A DNA stretch of 64,000 nt from Bolinopsis microptera. Lineage: Eukaryota > Ctenophora > Tentaculata > Lobata > Bolinopsidae. Under the pieces are notes generated by a model. That model saw only the letters and a program-made list of their open reading frames with translations, was not told the origin of the DNA and made no database searches. Both the position numbers and the translations under genes were made by a program. Location: NCBI RefSeq assembly GCF_026151205.1, contig NC_087074.1, positions 13,849,167 to 13,913,166 of the forward strand, given 5' to 3'. The stretch's first letter is position 1; each line of letters opens with the position of its first letter. Shown in pieces: positions 33,902-46,530 of the stretch.

Positions 33902-36126
33902 TTGTCAAAAGAGATGGAAAATTCAGGAGCAATAATATTTCCTCCAATACCAGCCTCAAAGTTTATAGATAAGCTCCCAGAAGATGTATGTTTAGACGGG
34001 GCGAATCTAAATGAAAAGGAACATCAGGATGCATATGAAGCGGAGGTAAAACTGTTTAGAAGGTTGGAGGAGGCGCAGGGAAACAATCTAGTAATTCACC
34101 AATTAGATTATACTCATGAACAATATTGTGCGTTTCTTCCACAACATCAATGCGACAAAAATAACTGCAAGAAAGGACCAGTGCCTCATTTGTGTCACAA
34201 ACTTCCAAAAGAACTTGAAGGAGAATGTGATTTTATCGTCATTGGAGATAATTTTGTAGTAGTGTTTGAGGTCAAGGGTCTTTCTCTTCAAAACACAGAA
34301 TTGGACACTGAGAAGTTCAAGGGTTGTTGTGAGAGTGCAGTAATACAAAGGAAGAGGCTGAGGAACCTTGTGAAATCCATAGATCCTTAGGTGATGATGT
34401 ATGAGTTTACAATATTCCCTAACATTAGTAAGGAAGAGGTGGGACAAGATACACTTTACCTGTATGACGAAACAATATTGTTCAGTGAGCATCTAGATGA
34501 TATGAATTGGATGCTTGACTGGTTTGAGACGGAGAATGTTTCAAGGAAACCCGAGATATCCAGCAACATAGTTAGACGCTGTTTACTAGGCCTGTGGTGG
34601 ATTAACCAGGACAACAATTATAATAAGTTAACAGAATGTACCCTCTCCAAATGTGTAAAAGATATAGATGATAAACTCAGGAGAGCACTTGTGACAAGGA
34701 AATCGGTTGACGACGCAGAACCGAAGAAAAAAGGAAAGATGAGGAAGAAATATCCTCAGAACCCTAGGATGATCGAAGCACCGGATCTCTTCAAGATCAT
34801 CTCAACATAAATTGCCTGACGCAATACCAGCTGGATGTATTCAATTGTGATGAGAGATTTCTTTGGGTGGAGGGTCCAGCAGGATCAGGCAAGACCATCG
34901 TGATGTTAGGTAAGATAATCCACCTAGCTCTCAAAACCCCACCAGAGAAGAGGATACTTTTGATTTGTGCAGGACATAACCACAATCCAGCACCACAACG
35001 TCACCTGAAACTTCTCGATAGCATCGAAGACATTACATGTGAGATGATAACATACGATTACAGTGAAGAAGACGGTAATATCAGTGATAATGTGGATGAA
35101 GCATCCATATTATTATCACAAAAACTGTCCTATAGTACCAGTAAAATCGTAATACTGATTATAACTAAAGCTTTAGTAAAAAGAGTGCAAGGTTATATTT
35201 CGAGGTTTCATCACGTATTTGTTGACGATTATCAGTCACTCGCTGATCGTATCAACTTAGATTGTGATCTATCGACTAATTTAGAGAAACATTTCATATC
35301 TGAAGGATTACTTCCGGTGGTGAAAAACAGAGATGCAAATAGCACTAGTATCTGGATATTGTGCGATGAAGCACAATCAATGCTTGAATATGCTATATAT
35401 CTAACAAATTATCCACTTCCGGTTAGAGATCTTGTGGAAGAATTCGGAAGCTATCTTGTAAACTCAACATTATCAGTCTGTCTCAGGAACACATACGAAA
35501 TATCGACGGTGTTATCAATCATCAGAGAGCACTTCAAGAATATAAAGTGTATTAATTGGAATAGGATCCGGCCAATAGCTCGTTTGCCTCAACAAGAGAG
35601 GGGACATTTCCTTCTCGCAACCAAACCCACCATCTATCTACTAAAAGATGATACACCGTATTCGTGGACAGACATTTTGACCAGAGAGTTGGAGATACTA
35701 AAAGGATCTGAGAGTTGTCTAAACAACAATGATATCGCAGTGGTAATTAATGCCAATACTAAACACTCTAAGTATGTGGTACATACTGTTAACAGTGTGG
35801 AATTGTGGAAATGGAATAAGGCAGATGATATGATTACAGTGCAGGCTCCCTCGGATTGTATGTCAGCAGAGTGGCCAGCTGTTATCTATATCTGTAGATA
35901 CGAGTTAATTAACAGAAAATCTATACTACCAGATAAGAGTGAGAAAGATTTGACGCTCAGTAACACTATTCCATTCCTTTACTTGGCAATATCCAGAGCT
36001 AGAGTATACTCAACAGTGATCCTGTATAATTATACACCTGATTCTTGTGAAGATCCAGATGAACTGTTAGATGAACTGAAAGAGGGACGTGACGTATGTA
36101 GGATAATAGAAGTAGAACCCCCTTGA
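33902..36126 (+). pseudogene. NERD-like nuclease fused to UvrD/SF1 helicase, two lesions
   Basis: Three consecutive open segments, 33902-34390, 34391-34810 and about 34799-36126, read as one protein of about 740 residues. The first ends in a NERD-type PD-(D/E)XK nuclease core (GECDFIVIGDN, then VVVFEVKG; Asp and Glu-x-Lys near residues 110-124). The third is an SF1 helicase: Walker A GPAGSGKT, DEAQ box in WILCDEAQSM, and a motif VI-like LYLAISRARVYSTVIL near the C-terminus. TAG at 34388-34390 is in frame with both flanks, so it is a nonsense codon. Near 34800 the frame shifts. A poly-A signal (AATAAA, 36454-36459) lies downstream. Such fusions are best known from bacteria and sporadic animal genes; function here (DNA repair or nucleic-acid defence) is unknown. 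Two assembly errors could also explain the breaks. Confidence 0.7.
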
Positions 36127-36689
36127 AACTCCGGGTGTTTTAAATATAATATTGATCGAACAAATATTACCACAAATAATGCAAAATATTTTATCAAATT
36201 AAGAAGCTAGATCGTCTAGTGCTAAAAACATTATTGAGATCTTGTAATCTTTATAGATTGTTGTGATATAGCAGTGAAGAACTGAAATAGCGTCGTGATT
36301 GATACAATTAAATTATGATAAGGTATAACTATTAACTATTACTATACAGTGACATTCCATGTAACATTGCTAATTTGGTTTTTGTTGTTGATATCTTATC
36401 CAGATTAAAGTTCAATAATATTATATTCTCTAACGTTCAATTTCTTATTTTCAAATAAAGATTATCTGTTGAGTATGTTGTATGATTATGAGTGTTGCGT
36501 GATTTTGTTCACATTCGGTGGTTACAGTATTAAAATATACTGTTTTCCTATAAAGTTCTATATTTATATAAACAGTATTTTATTTCTCTTATGTGATAAT
36601 TAACTAAGGCGGTAGAGCCCATAATTGATAAATTCAGTCTTTAACCCCACTTTCTACTTATCTTCTCGTCGTAAACTACAACCCTTCTC

Positions 36690-39440
36690 TTTATCAAAAT
36701 CTATGTTATGTTAAAATGTTATGTTAAAATCTATGTTATTGGTGATTTTAATCTCCCCCATACAGACTGGCTATCTTCATCCAGTACCGTACCTATTGAG
36801 CAATCCTTCATAGATTCTTTCAGTGATCTTTCTCTCTCCCAGTTGATCACATCACCCACCCATAAAAGTGGTAATACATTAGACATTCTTCTCAGTAATT
36901 ATGATAACACAATCGATAACTTGAATGTCTGTGATCCTCATTCCGTGTGCAAATCTGATCATTTTCCTGTCACTTTTTCAATTAAAAGCTCCTTTTCCCG
37001 CAAGAAAACTCCTAAACGTAAAATCTATAATTATAAGAAAGCAAACTGGGACATGATTAATCGTGAATTATGCTCGATTAATTGGCAAGTCCTAGAATGC
37101 CTAGATCCTGATTCGTCTTGGAAGTTAGTTAAAGACTGCATTATGAATTTAGTTGATATACATATTCCTAAAGTAACTATTAAATCAGAGTTTCAACCCC
37201 CGTGGTTCGATAGTGAACTTTTTTCTTCATGCCGTAAAAAAGATAGACTCAGAGCTAAATTTAAAATTTCTGGTTCTATTTCTGATGAGTTAAAGTTTGT
37301 TACTAGCCGTAAAGATTTTAAGAGGCTTTCATCAGCCAAAATAAGAGACAATCTTTTCAATAGTGATGATCCAGCGCTTATAACTAAGAAGTTTTGGTCA
37401 CATGTTAAGTATAAATCTAACTCCTGCCGTATTCCTAATTGTGTTAGTTATTCTGGACAGCTTCGGTTCAAACCCAAAGCTCAAGCTGAACTTTTCAATT
37501 CTTTCTTTTATAACCAGTTTTCGGATCCTTCACTTTATGACACTGACATCTCCTATGTCAATGATGTTGATTTTGATATTGACTTCGATCATCGGGATGT
37601 TCGTAAGCTTCTTTCAAATATTAATTCAAATAAAGCCCAGGGACCAGATGGCATACACGGTAAAATTCTCAAAAATTGTTCCGTAGGTTTAGCTTACCCT
37701 CTAACATGCATTTTTCGTGGATCTTACAACAGCGGTTACATTCCACAAGAATGGAAACTTGCAAATGTTGTCCCAATATTTAAGAAAGGTAAGAAAAGTG
37801 AGGTTGAAAACTATAGACCAATATCCCTTACTTGTTTAGTCATGAAAGTTTTTGAGCGCATTGTTAAACGTAAACTGCTTTCTTTGACAAGTACCCTTCT
37901 TGATCCCAGGCAGCATGGTTTTCTAGAGCACAAGTCATGCACAACCAATATGGTTGACTTTTGTGATAGCCTGGCATTGTCTCTTAACGAAAACATTATC
38001 AATCATGTTGTGTATTTTGATTTTGCTAAGGCATTTGATTCTGTAAATCATGATATCCTTCTTCATAAGCTAAAGACCTTATATAACATTGATGGTACAC
38101 TTCTCAAATTTCTTACCAATTACCTTCAAGGCCGTTACCAAAGAGTGGTTATTGGTAATGAGATGTCATCTACCCTCTCAGTTAATTCTGGTGTCCCCCA
38201 GGGCTCTATTCTTGGTCCCTTACTTTTTGTATTGTTTATCAATGATATTCCTCTTGGCCTTTCGGATAATACTGATATTGTTTTGTATGCCGATGATACA
38301 AAAATCTGGCGTAAAATACATTCATCTTCTGATAATACTAATTTACAAATGGATATAGACTATCTCTCTGACTGGGCACTAAGAAACAAAATGCGATTCC
38401 ATCCAGCAAAATGTAAAGTGCTTATTGTTTCAGGAAAACCATCTTTATCTCCTCCATTCGCATATAATCTTGATGGCTCTCCTCTTGTGTATGTAGAGTT
38501 AGAAAAAGATCTTGGAGTCGATGTTACTCCTAAGCTAAGTTGGAATAGTCAGTGCGACAGAATTTATACTAAGGCCTGCCAACAACTTGGTATGGTCAGA
38601 AGAGATGGCCATATTGTCATTGATCAGAAACGTCGCCGGGCGCTTTACCTCTCCCTGGTTCGTAGCCAATTCGAAAATTGTTCCATAATCTGGCGCCCTT
38701 GTAATAAATCACTTAGTGATAAATTAGAAAGTCTCCAAAAGAGAGCTATTAAATGGATTCTGTCTGAAGAGGGCCGCAGTTATCCACCTGAGCAATATGT
38801 CAAAAAGTGCAAGCTTGTCGACATTCTCCCTTTGTCTCAAAAGTTTGACTTGAATGATCTTATTTTTTTCCACAAAGTTCTTAACAATTTAATTCCTGTA
38901 TCGCTGCCTCACTATCTCTCTTTATATCAGGGCACTTCTCGACTAAGACGTTGCCACCTCGACAGTCTGTCTATTGTGTCATCAATTTTACCTAAGTTAA
39001 GTCAGAATTCACACACCACATGTACCTCAAATAGCCCACTGGCAAAATCATTTTTCTACAGAACCCATATACTGTGGAATGGACTCCCTTTACAGGTAAG
39101 ACAGATTGTGTCTACTAGTCTTTTCAAAGCTGAGGTCACTAAGCATCTATGGAAATGTTTATTGGATAGTGAAACAACAGTCTAGCCTAGTCTCTTTGCT
39201 CCCCATATTATTATTATTTTTGTTTTATTAATTTTTTAAAAATCTACCTTCCTATACTTTCAACATCATATCACACTTCACCCGCACACCTTCTCACACA
39301 TTAATGACCATTTCAGACCTGTATCTAATGTATCTGGAATTTGACGTATTGAAATACAAATTTTGACTCTATATCCACAGTTATTCACCATGGATTTGTT
39401 TGTTATTAAATAGTTTTTCATAAATTTTTGGATTTAGATT
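36690..39440 (+). mobile_element. 5'-truncated CR1/L2/Jockey-type LINE
   Basis: A non-LTR retrotransposon with only the end of its endonuclease but a complete reverse transcriptase. Short direct repeats of ATGTTATGTTAAAATCT occur at the 5' end (about 36700-36735), possibly from truncation or insertion. After the stop at 39185 an AT-rich 3' region follows; no target duplication was recognised, so the limits are approximate. Confidence 0.8.
36708..39185 (+). CDS. LINE endonuclease (partial)-reverse transcriptase
   Basis: An open frame of 825 codons. Residues about 10-90 carry the last apurinic-type endonuclease motifs (GDFNLPHTDW and SDHFPV), so about 150 N-terminal residues are missing. The RT domain shows NYRPISL, YFDFAKAFDSVNHD (about 437), GVPQGSILGPLLFVLFIND and the catalytic LYADDTKIW (about 526). 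A conserved C-terminal region (LERLQKRA-like, here LESLQKRAIKW) is typical of Jockey/CR1-clade elements. The frame has no internal stop, so the copy is fairly young although incapable of moving on its own. Confidence 0.88.
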   Translation: MLKCYVKIYVIGDFNLPHTDWLSSSSTVPIEQSFIDSFSDLSLSQLITSPTHKSGNTLDILLSNYDNTIDNLNVCDPHSVCKSDHFPVTFSIKSSFSRKKTPKRKIYNYKKANWDMINRELCSINWQVLECLDPDSSWKLVKDCIMNLVDIHIPKVTIKSEFQPPWFDSELFSSCRKKDRLRAKFKISGSISDELKFVTSRKDFKRLSSAKIRDNLFNSDDPALITKKFWSHVKYKSNSCRIPNCVSYSGQLRFKPKAQAELFNSFFYNQFSDPSLYDTDISYVNDVDFDIDFDHRDVRKLLSNINSNKAQGPDGIHGKILKNCSVGLAYPLTCIFRGSYNSGYIPQEWKLANVVPIFKKGKKSEVENYRPISLTCLVMKVFERIVKRKLLSLTSTLLDPRQHGFLEHKSCTTNMVDFCDSLALSLNENIINHVVYFDFAKAFDSVNHDILLHKLKTLYNIDGTLLKFLTNYLQGRYQRVVIGNEMSSTLSVNSGVPQGSILGPLLFVLFINDIPLGLSDNTDIVLYADDTKIWRKIHSSSDNTNLQMDIDYLSDWALRNKMRFHPAKCKVLIVSGKPSLSPPFAYNLDGSPLVYVELEKDLGVDVTPKLSWNSQCDRIYTKACQQLGMVRRDGHIVIDQKRRRALYLSLVRSQFENCSIIWRPCNKSLSDKLESLQKRAIKWILSEEGRSYPPEQYVKKCKLVDILPLSQKFDLNDLIFFHKVLNNLIPVSLPHYLSLYQGTSRLRRCHLDSLSIVSSILPKLSQNSHTTCTSNSPLAKSFFYRTHILWNGLPLQVRQIVSTSLFKAEVTKHLWKCLLDSETTV

Positions 39441-40949
39441 AATTCGATGTAATGGGTCCAAGTTACTGCGGACATAGTTCACTATGTGTTTACCGTGTTT
39501 GGGTGCCCATCATATTTTACAGATGGGGGCGATATTTTGAACGATTCTATTTTATATTCATCTATTGCTGTACTCTGTAAAATTTGAAAAGTATTTAATA
39601 AAAAATCTTCAATTGTCCTGTAAGAGGGTCTGATATATCCGGAAAACATGACACGGCCGCTCCCTTGTAACTAAGGCTCGAAATATTCGTTTTATGTTCG
39701 CTTCAGTGTTGAAATGGTCAAAGTAATGTCACATTCCCAAACCCCAATGATACCGATATAATCTCCTGCCATATATTTTGTTATTCCATAGAGTTTCGGG
39801 AACTGTGTTAGTCTTAAAAAACGCCTAAAAATGCCGTCGGCCTGTAAAATTCCTTTGAAATTCCTGTAAAATTCGTAATCAAAATTCTGCAGACAACAAA
39901 ATTACGATTGCTAGCCAGCGTGTGAACTTAATCTGTTCAATAACGTTTGTAACTGAATTTAATCATTCTGGTAACCACTTCAGACTTAACTCATATATTG
40001 TTTTTCATTAAATCACCCAAAACATCGTGGAATCCGTGGAATCCGGGTCTGAGAAGAGTCACGAGTTTATCAAAGGGTAAAACCTGATTAAATCTGAAAT
40101 ATATTTCCAGAACAAATTGGAGCTCCCCTTGTTTCCATGGGCTAAGCTGGTCCTACTCAGTATTCTACTATTTCATTATGGACTGTGTTCCACTTTCGTA
40201 CTTTAAGTAAAATCGATTCAAAATATAAATACACTAGACTCTTACTAAGAAAACTATAATGTATGAGGATTTAAGAACACAGCTATTTGAAATGTATGGT
40301 ATTTATAGCTTTACACAGCTACTGTATATTTTTGCTCATTACAACTGTTAGTTAGGTATCTCAATTTAACGACTTTTCCTGATTCCTATTCCCTAGATAC
40401 TTCTTGGACTGCATACATGCCATCCCACATGTAATGTTGGCTCCGTATCAATAATTTAGTGAGACAGGTGCCTTCAATTTCCCTGATTGGGGAAAACACG
40501 TTATTTTTAGCTAATCTGGTCACAGCAATTTCTTTATTCGATAAGTCATCGAATTAGGCCGGATATATTCGATCAGTATAAGATATTTTCCCGAGTTCTA
40601 GCCGATGTAGGCCTCACTTTAAAGTTCAAGTTACATAAATTGAATATTTATTGTTGTTAGCATGCACAAGTTCATGGTCATTACGACAAATTCGTCAAGT
40701 AATGCCACTAGTTTTGGCTATTGATAATTTAGCTGAAATAATTCAGCTTGCTAATGTCTTTTTGTCATTAATAAGATCGGTCCTATGGTATGAGGCAATG
40801 AATCAATACTGGTCCCCTAATCCGATTTAGCGTGGTGCATACAACGGTTGCCATGACGATGTTTGTTGGTCTCCCATTCTAAATCTAGGCTGGTGTTAAT
40901 GTTAGCCGGTGTGAATTAAGTTTGTTGCAATTTGTTTGAAACAGTTTCC

Positions 40950-43900
40950 ATGTTAACGCTGAACAATGTTAACGTTATGGAGAATCAGGCCCCTCCCAAG
41001 ACACAGGATATATCCAATTGGCCCCTCCTTGACAGTCGTGGCAATAGTTTAGACGAAGTCGGACGGCCTCAAAAGAAAGTCCCAGTAAAAGCAGAGAAAA
41101 ATCACATCAAATGGAGGGAGAAAACCCCAGAAACGGAGGACGAGAGCTACCCAGCACCCATTCCTGTGGACGAGTTAGAATACTCGGACGAGGACGATTT
41201 AGATGGGGAAGAGGACGAGATGGAAGCTATAATCCAGAACAAGATAGGGAACGCAGAGCGGAACTACATGTACCCGGAACATGAGCCGGGGAAACATAAC
41301 CCTGCTAAACCGCCCATGTTGAAGTTCAAAGCTAGCTTGTTTAGCAGGAACGTGTTGGTTGTTAACAAGGCGCTCAGAAAGTTCATGAACAAGGACAAGG
41401 AACCAGAGGACAATGAGGATAGTGAACAGGGTAAATTTTACTGCGCTTGTTTGGTATTTTATTAACCGTACCGTCACATTATCCACGGTAAGAAACGGCA
41501 TTAAAATCGTTTTTTAAAAGCTAGAATTTTACAATTTTAACCGCCGAATCAGCTATTAGTCCTCGTGGTCACTGGTCATCTTCTGGACAGTTGTTAAGCA
41601 TAGAATAAGAAAAACAATTCCACGTTCTCTTCTACTTAGCTCCTTGTGTTTTTTATCGTGCTTGCTCTTTTCTCGGACTAAGGAGCCACCTTAATAGTCA
41701 GTAAATCTGTAAAATTTTAACTGATATTTGTAGTTCTCAACTTAGTTTGCAAATTAGGTAACGTTTTTTTGTTGTACTCATAGTATGAATGATATAGTTA
41801 TAGCTCTTTAATTGTATGTTACTTTGACGCCTCGAATTATACAGTTGTACACAGTTGCCTAATGTCTAAGTGCTTCTTACTTTATTGAGCAAACGATTAC
41901 CACGTGGCTACGAACATGCAGAATCACGTACTCAAATTATCGAGGTGGCACAATCCTGAATCTGATTGCATAATAGCTAAATAGCGCGCTTAGGTGAAAC
42001 AAAGGACACGTTTTGAGTGATTTGTGACACGTTACATATTTAAAACGTGATACATTGCAGATAAGAGAATGCCGAGACGGGTCGAGGGAAGGGTACAGTC
42101 CTCAAAGCGTCGTCAGCATATGAGTCTCCGGAACCAGTACTCGGAACTCTCCGTCAACTACGATGAGATACTCAAAGAAAACAAGCTCCTCAAGCAAATA
42201 CAGGTATTATTGCACGTTTGTTGTTTAATAGCACATTCATCATCTTGAATTAGCAACACTAACAGTAATGATGTGTGGGCTTTTGTATTAGCTCGACCGA
42301 CTACGAATTCTATTTTCTTCTGAACAATATGAATAGTGTTTTGTAAACTTAGCGTCTTAAAATAAGTCCAACAGTTAACAATTGGCTCCTTCAGAAACGA
42401 CAAGAGAGGGAGTTGGACAAATATAATAACCCTGACGAGGACTTACCTCGGTTACTGGACGCAAATAACTATGAGATCGCTGGGTTAAAGGCAAAAAACA
42501 AACAGTTACTATTCGAAAAACGGGAACAGGATGACAAACTGAGACGGCAACATCAAGAAATCATATCGTGAGTGCCTTTCTTTTCAAATGTTACTTTATT
42601 TTTCGGAATATCGTGATTGAGTTATTCCATTATGTTTCTGGCTGTGCATTGTTGATTTTCGTCTTCTTTTTGACATTTCTCTCAATAAATAACACCCCTC
42701 CAGGCTAAAAGAACAGAACAAGAAAATGACGACTTTAGCAAACAACAGAAAACTTGGCGAGCGAGAAAAACTAGAGTTAGAGTTGACAACCGCCAGAGTC
42801 ACGATCGCTCACCAGGAAAATAAAATACAGGTATTTCTTCGTGTGATAGTATTCAATTAATTAGCTAATTAGATGAAATGTAGCATGAAGCTGCAATCTG
42901 CATGCTTACCTCACGGCTTGTTGCCGTACGTCTTCATTTTGTTCGATCAAGTTACTTTGAAAGTTTTGACTCTGGCTTGTATTTACTTGCTGGATTTGAG
43001 ATCTACTGGACAGTTTTATGGTTAGTTGGTCGAATGGTCGTCAAAAGTTACACCAGTTTTTTGTGATATTCACCTCAAGTACCTGGCTGGCCAATTAGAC
43101 AAGATAACATATAATTTAATTTCGTAGGGAGTGATCCACGATTTATTCTTAAAATAGTTGCAAAACGGTGAAAGATATTTCATTTCTGTCAGGAGTTTCG
43201 TGAAGTTTCGTGAAGTTATTCCGAGGTCGCCATGACAACCATAGAAAACACAGCTGGTTCCCACACCAACCACTAGACTTAAATCAGTTAAATATAAGTT
43301 AAAATATCACACTGTACCGCTAGAAGTGTAAAAGTTCTGGAAACAATGATTTGTTATTTGCAGGATCTGACGAAAGCAGTAGAAATTTACAAGAAAGCGG
43401 CTGACAGGGAAGTTAAAGGTAACCAGTTACAGTTAAAGAAGGCTCAAAACAACCTAAGAGATCTTCAGGACGCTTACAACGAACTCTTCTTGAAATACAA
43501 GGTTTACTTTTTTTTCTAGGTTGTCTTATTAATCTTGAAATCCTGATAATATCTTCGATACGTTCGTGATTTTCATATGGTTACGACTATCCTCTGATAT
43601 GATTCATATGATGTAAGCTCGTGATTTTGCGATCGATAATTTGCTTGATCAGCTTTGCTTGTTACATGTATTAGAACTATTTGTTTCGCCATTTTTAAAT
43701 ATCTGAATATTCTATTAGATTACCCGATTAACGGCAACTTTTTGTTGCTTTATTTCAGAAGTTGAATTGAATTTAAATTATCTTTTGTCTCACACTTAAA
43801 ATATCTCCATAATCTCCAATAAAATATTTCGATCAAAATCATGAGTCTTTAACTTGGGCTGGAAGTTGTCTGAGCTCTGAATAAAAACAACGTGCAGGCA

Positions 43901-45857
43901 ATGCCACCATTGCATGATGGGGTGTAGGTTGCTAGCTCTTAAACATGTTGTATTTGTTGCTTGGAGAGAAGTTCATCTTATCAACAGCTTCACATTATCA
44001 AGCTACAATTTATACACTGCGTGAAGTGATATGTTTAATATATAAGTCGTGAGATTCATTTGACTGCATTAAGTGTATCTAGGCTTTTAAAGATAGAGTC
44101 TAGACGATCATTTAAACATCAGGAATCTTCTCGTATTTACTGAGGGGGGAGTCTAGAGGTTATTAGCGTGTTATCATTATTAAAACATAATTATAAGATT
44201 ATGACATGATGTATCCCAGGCAAAAGAGAAAGAGTTGGGTAACCAGAATATATACGCTCAAAGAGGCAGGATCAGCTCCAAACGTTCCAACTACAGACCG
44301 GGTCAATCAACACAGTCCAACCCTAACATGAACTTGTCCGTTAATAGTTACGTTTCTACTGCAACGCCGGTTGCTTTGCCTTTTGAGAAGAAAGAGGAAA
44401 AGTCTGTCAAATCAACTTCTGCTCTAAGGTATTTGCTATTTACTATGGTATAATTGCCCAGCCGAATCATTATGAAATTTTATCAAGACATCAAATGTTT
44501 TGTTGAATCTGGAACATTCTAACTTGGATTTGAAACTCGATTATTTTCAGTTCCTTAGAAAGACTAGAATCAGAGTTGGAGCTATTGAACCAGCGAACGG
44601 AATCTTTGGTTGATCTGGAAAAAGTTTTAGAGGAGGAGAAATCACCAGAACTTCCTGCCAAGTCACCTTCTCCCGTCGAGTCGCGTCCAAGGTCCCCCTC
44701 CACCCTGGCTTCAGATTCTGAAGACGTGAGTATAGCATGTCATTTCAGATACAATTTAGTCTCCGCTTTGTAACTATTTACAATTAGAAACGCATTGATC
44801 ATATATATTTTTTGGGGTTGAGACTTCTTTACTGATGGATTAAATTATACATGATCTGTCTATATCTCAGGACTTGGACGAGGAAATAAGATCGCCAACG
44901 CCTCCTCCAAAACCGAGCAAAGTGGCAACACCAAAAGCCCCTAGCCCAGCTGATACAGAATTCACTCCACCCGACCCTTCTCCGGAATCCGAGCTACAGA
45001 ATAGGATCCAAGAGGAAGCGAGACTCGCTCAAGAAGAAGAAAAGAGAAATCAGGCTGAAGCAGCAAGACTGGCTGAGGAAGCAACAAGAAGAGCTGAAGA
45101 AGCTGCTAGAAAGGCTGAAGAAGAAGCTCGTAAAGCAAGAGAAGCATCACGAAAAGCTGAGGAAGAGAAGAAAAGAGCGGAAGAGGCGAAGGCCGAGAAA
45201 GCTAGAGCAGCCGCGAAGAAAATTGAAGATGAAGAAGCTGCCAGCAAAGCAGAAGAACAGAGGCTCTTATTGGAACGTAAGGCGAAAGATGATGCTCTGA
45301 AAGAAAAACTTGCAGCCGTCAGAGCAAATGCAGGTGGTGACTTCATGTCCCAACTAAAAGCCAAGAAGGCTACCCCAGTTGTCTCCCCGGCTCAATCTGT
45401 GAAGTCAAATGCCGCGTCACCTCCTGCTCCGGCACCAATAGAGCGCACTGCACGGAAATCAGGATCCGGAGGTGAGCTCAGGAAAACCGCTGCTCTAAAC
45501 AATGTTAACACTAACAGAAGGAAAAAGAGCTCTGACGACGACCTGACAGGAGGGTACCAACCCTCTTTCGCTACCTCCAAACCAGTTATTGGGAAGGCTG
45601 ATCCTTTTGGGGTTGAAATAAACAATGGTAGTGAATATACCCCATCATTTTCTAACAATCAGAGAATTTCGAGGGAAAGTTCGAATAATAAGGGCTGGAC
45701 ACCAACCGGTCGGGCATCTACGAGCGAACGAAATGGACTATTTGAAGCTTCGCTCGATCACAAGCCGATCCTCAACAGGAGGGCCAGCAAATCGAAGAAC
45801 GTGATCCCAGTTAAGACTTATGATCAAGACGATGATTTGGAGGAACTTATGCTGTAG
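40950..45857 (+). CDS. LCA5: Lebercilin-like ciliary coiled-coil protein
   Basis: Eight exons: about 40945-41430, 42061-42203, 42395-42567, 42704-42830, 43364-43501, 44220-44428, 44551-44725 and 44871-45857. Counting from ATG 40950 they give 810 residues with consistent phases. Exon 1 is acidic and proline-rich. Exons 2-6 form a continuous coiled coil (YDEILKENKLLKQ, LLFEKREQDDKLRRQ) that ends in KEKELGNQNIYAQR, a close match to the KEKERELDIKNIYSNR end of the lebercilin domain. Exon 8 holds a long Ala/Glu/Arg helix (about 45000-45290) and a conserved-looking end EELML. Lebercilin binds the ciliary axoneme and intraflagellar-transport machinery. The start could instead be at 40977, or in the acidic exon at 28877. 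Confidence 0.85.
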
Positions 45858-46530
45858 ATATTTTACCCTACAGTTGGTTATGAAAAACTTTTTTAGATGA
45901 TGACAGCTGTTTTTCTAAAAGATTTTTCTAACTTGCTAAACCTAATTGTTAATACGTATTGTTGTTTATTAAGGTACCGTTTATTCAGAATCAAATTACC
46001 ATGATTAAAATGAGTTTTTTTACTTCACAACAAATTTGGACAAATTCTATAATGTATCTACAAAGTTCAAGACACGTTCACGGGCTAACCGTTTACGAAG
46101 TAAACTGTATAGCACAATAGGCTAACCCCATTCTTTATCCATAATTTGATAATTGAGTCTATCTAAATTGATGCATACGGCATGGTTGTTGTACAGTGGC
46201 CGAAAATCGATTGAAGCCGTGCCTTGCCTACTACCGGATTAGCAAATTATCTCTAATATGAGTTGGCATAGACTAAATTGACTCGGTAGTTATTTGACAG
46301 TTATTTTATTGTAGCGGTCCCCGCCTTATTGGTTACGATCGGCCATACTCTAACTGATACTGCATGCGATGCATGCCTACATGCAGACAAACATATCAGG
46401 CGCGGTTAACACTTCGAGCAAGATATGCCATTTATCCAACGCGAATATAACAGAGGTCCGGTGCTAGCTACTTTGTATAGTATTTGAGTTACAAGCGCGG
46501 CACGCGATTTTCATTTTCCAAATCAAAGAA
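45858..46530. other. 3' flank of lebercilin gene, no gene seen
   Basis: AT-rich, no protein-like ORF. The lebercilin transcript probably ends within the first few hundred bases. Confidence 0.4.

Noticed and set aside
45050-45364. Minus-strand Ala/Ser-rich ORF
   Set aside because: Shadow of the charged Ala/Glu helix of lebercilin exon 8.
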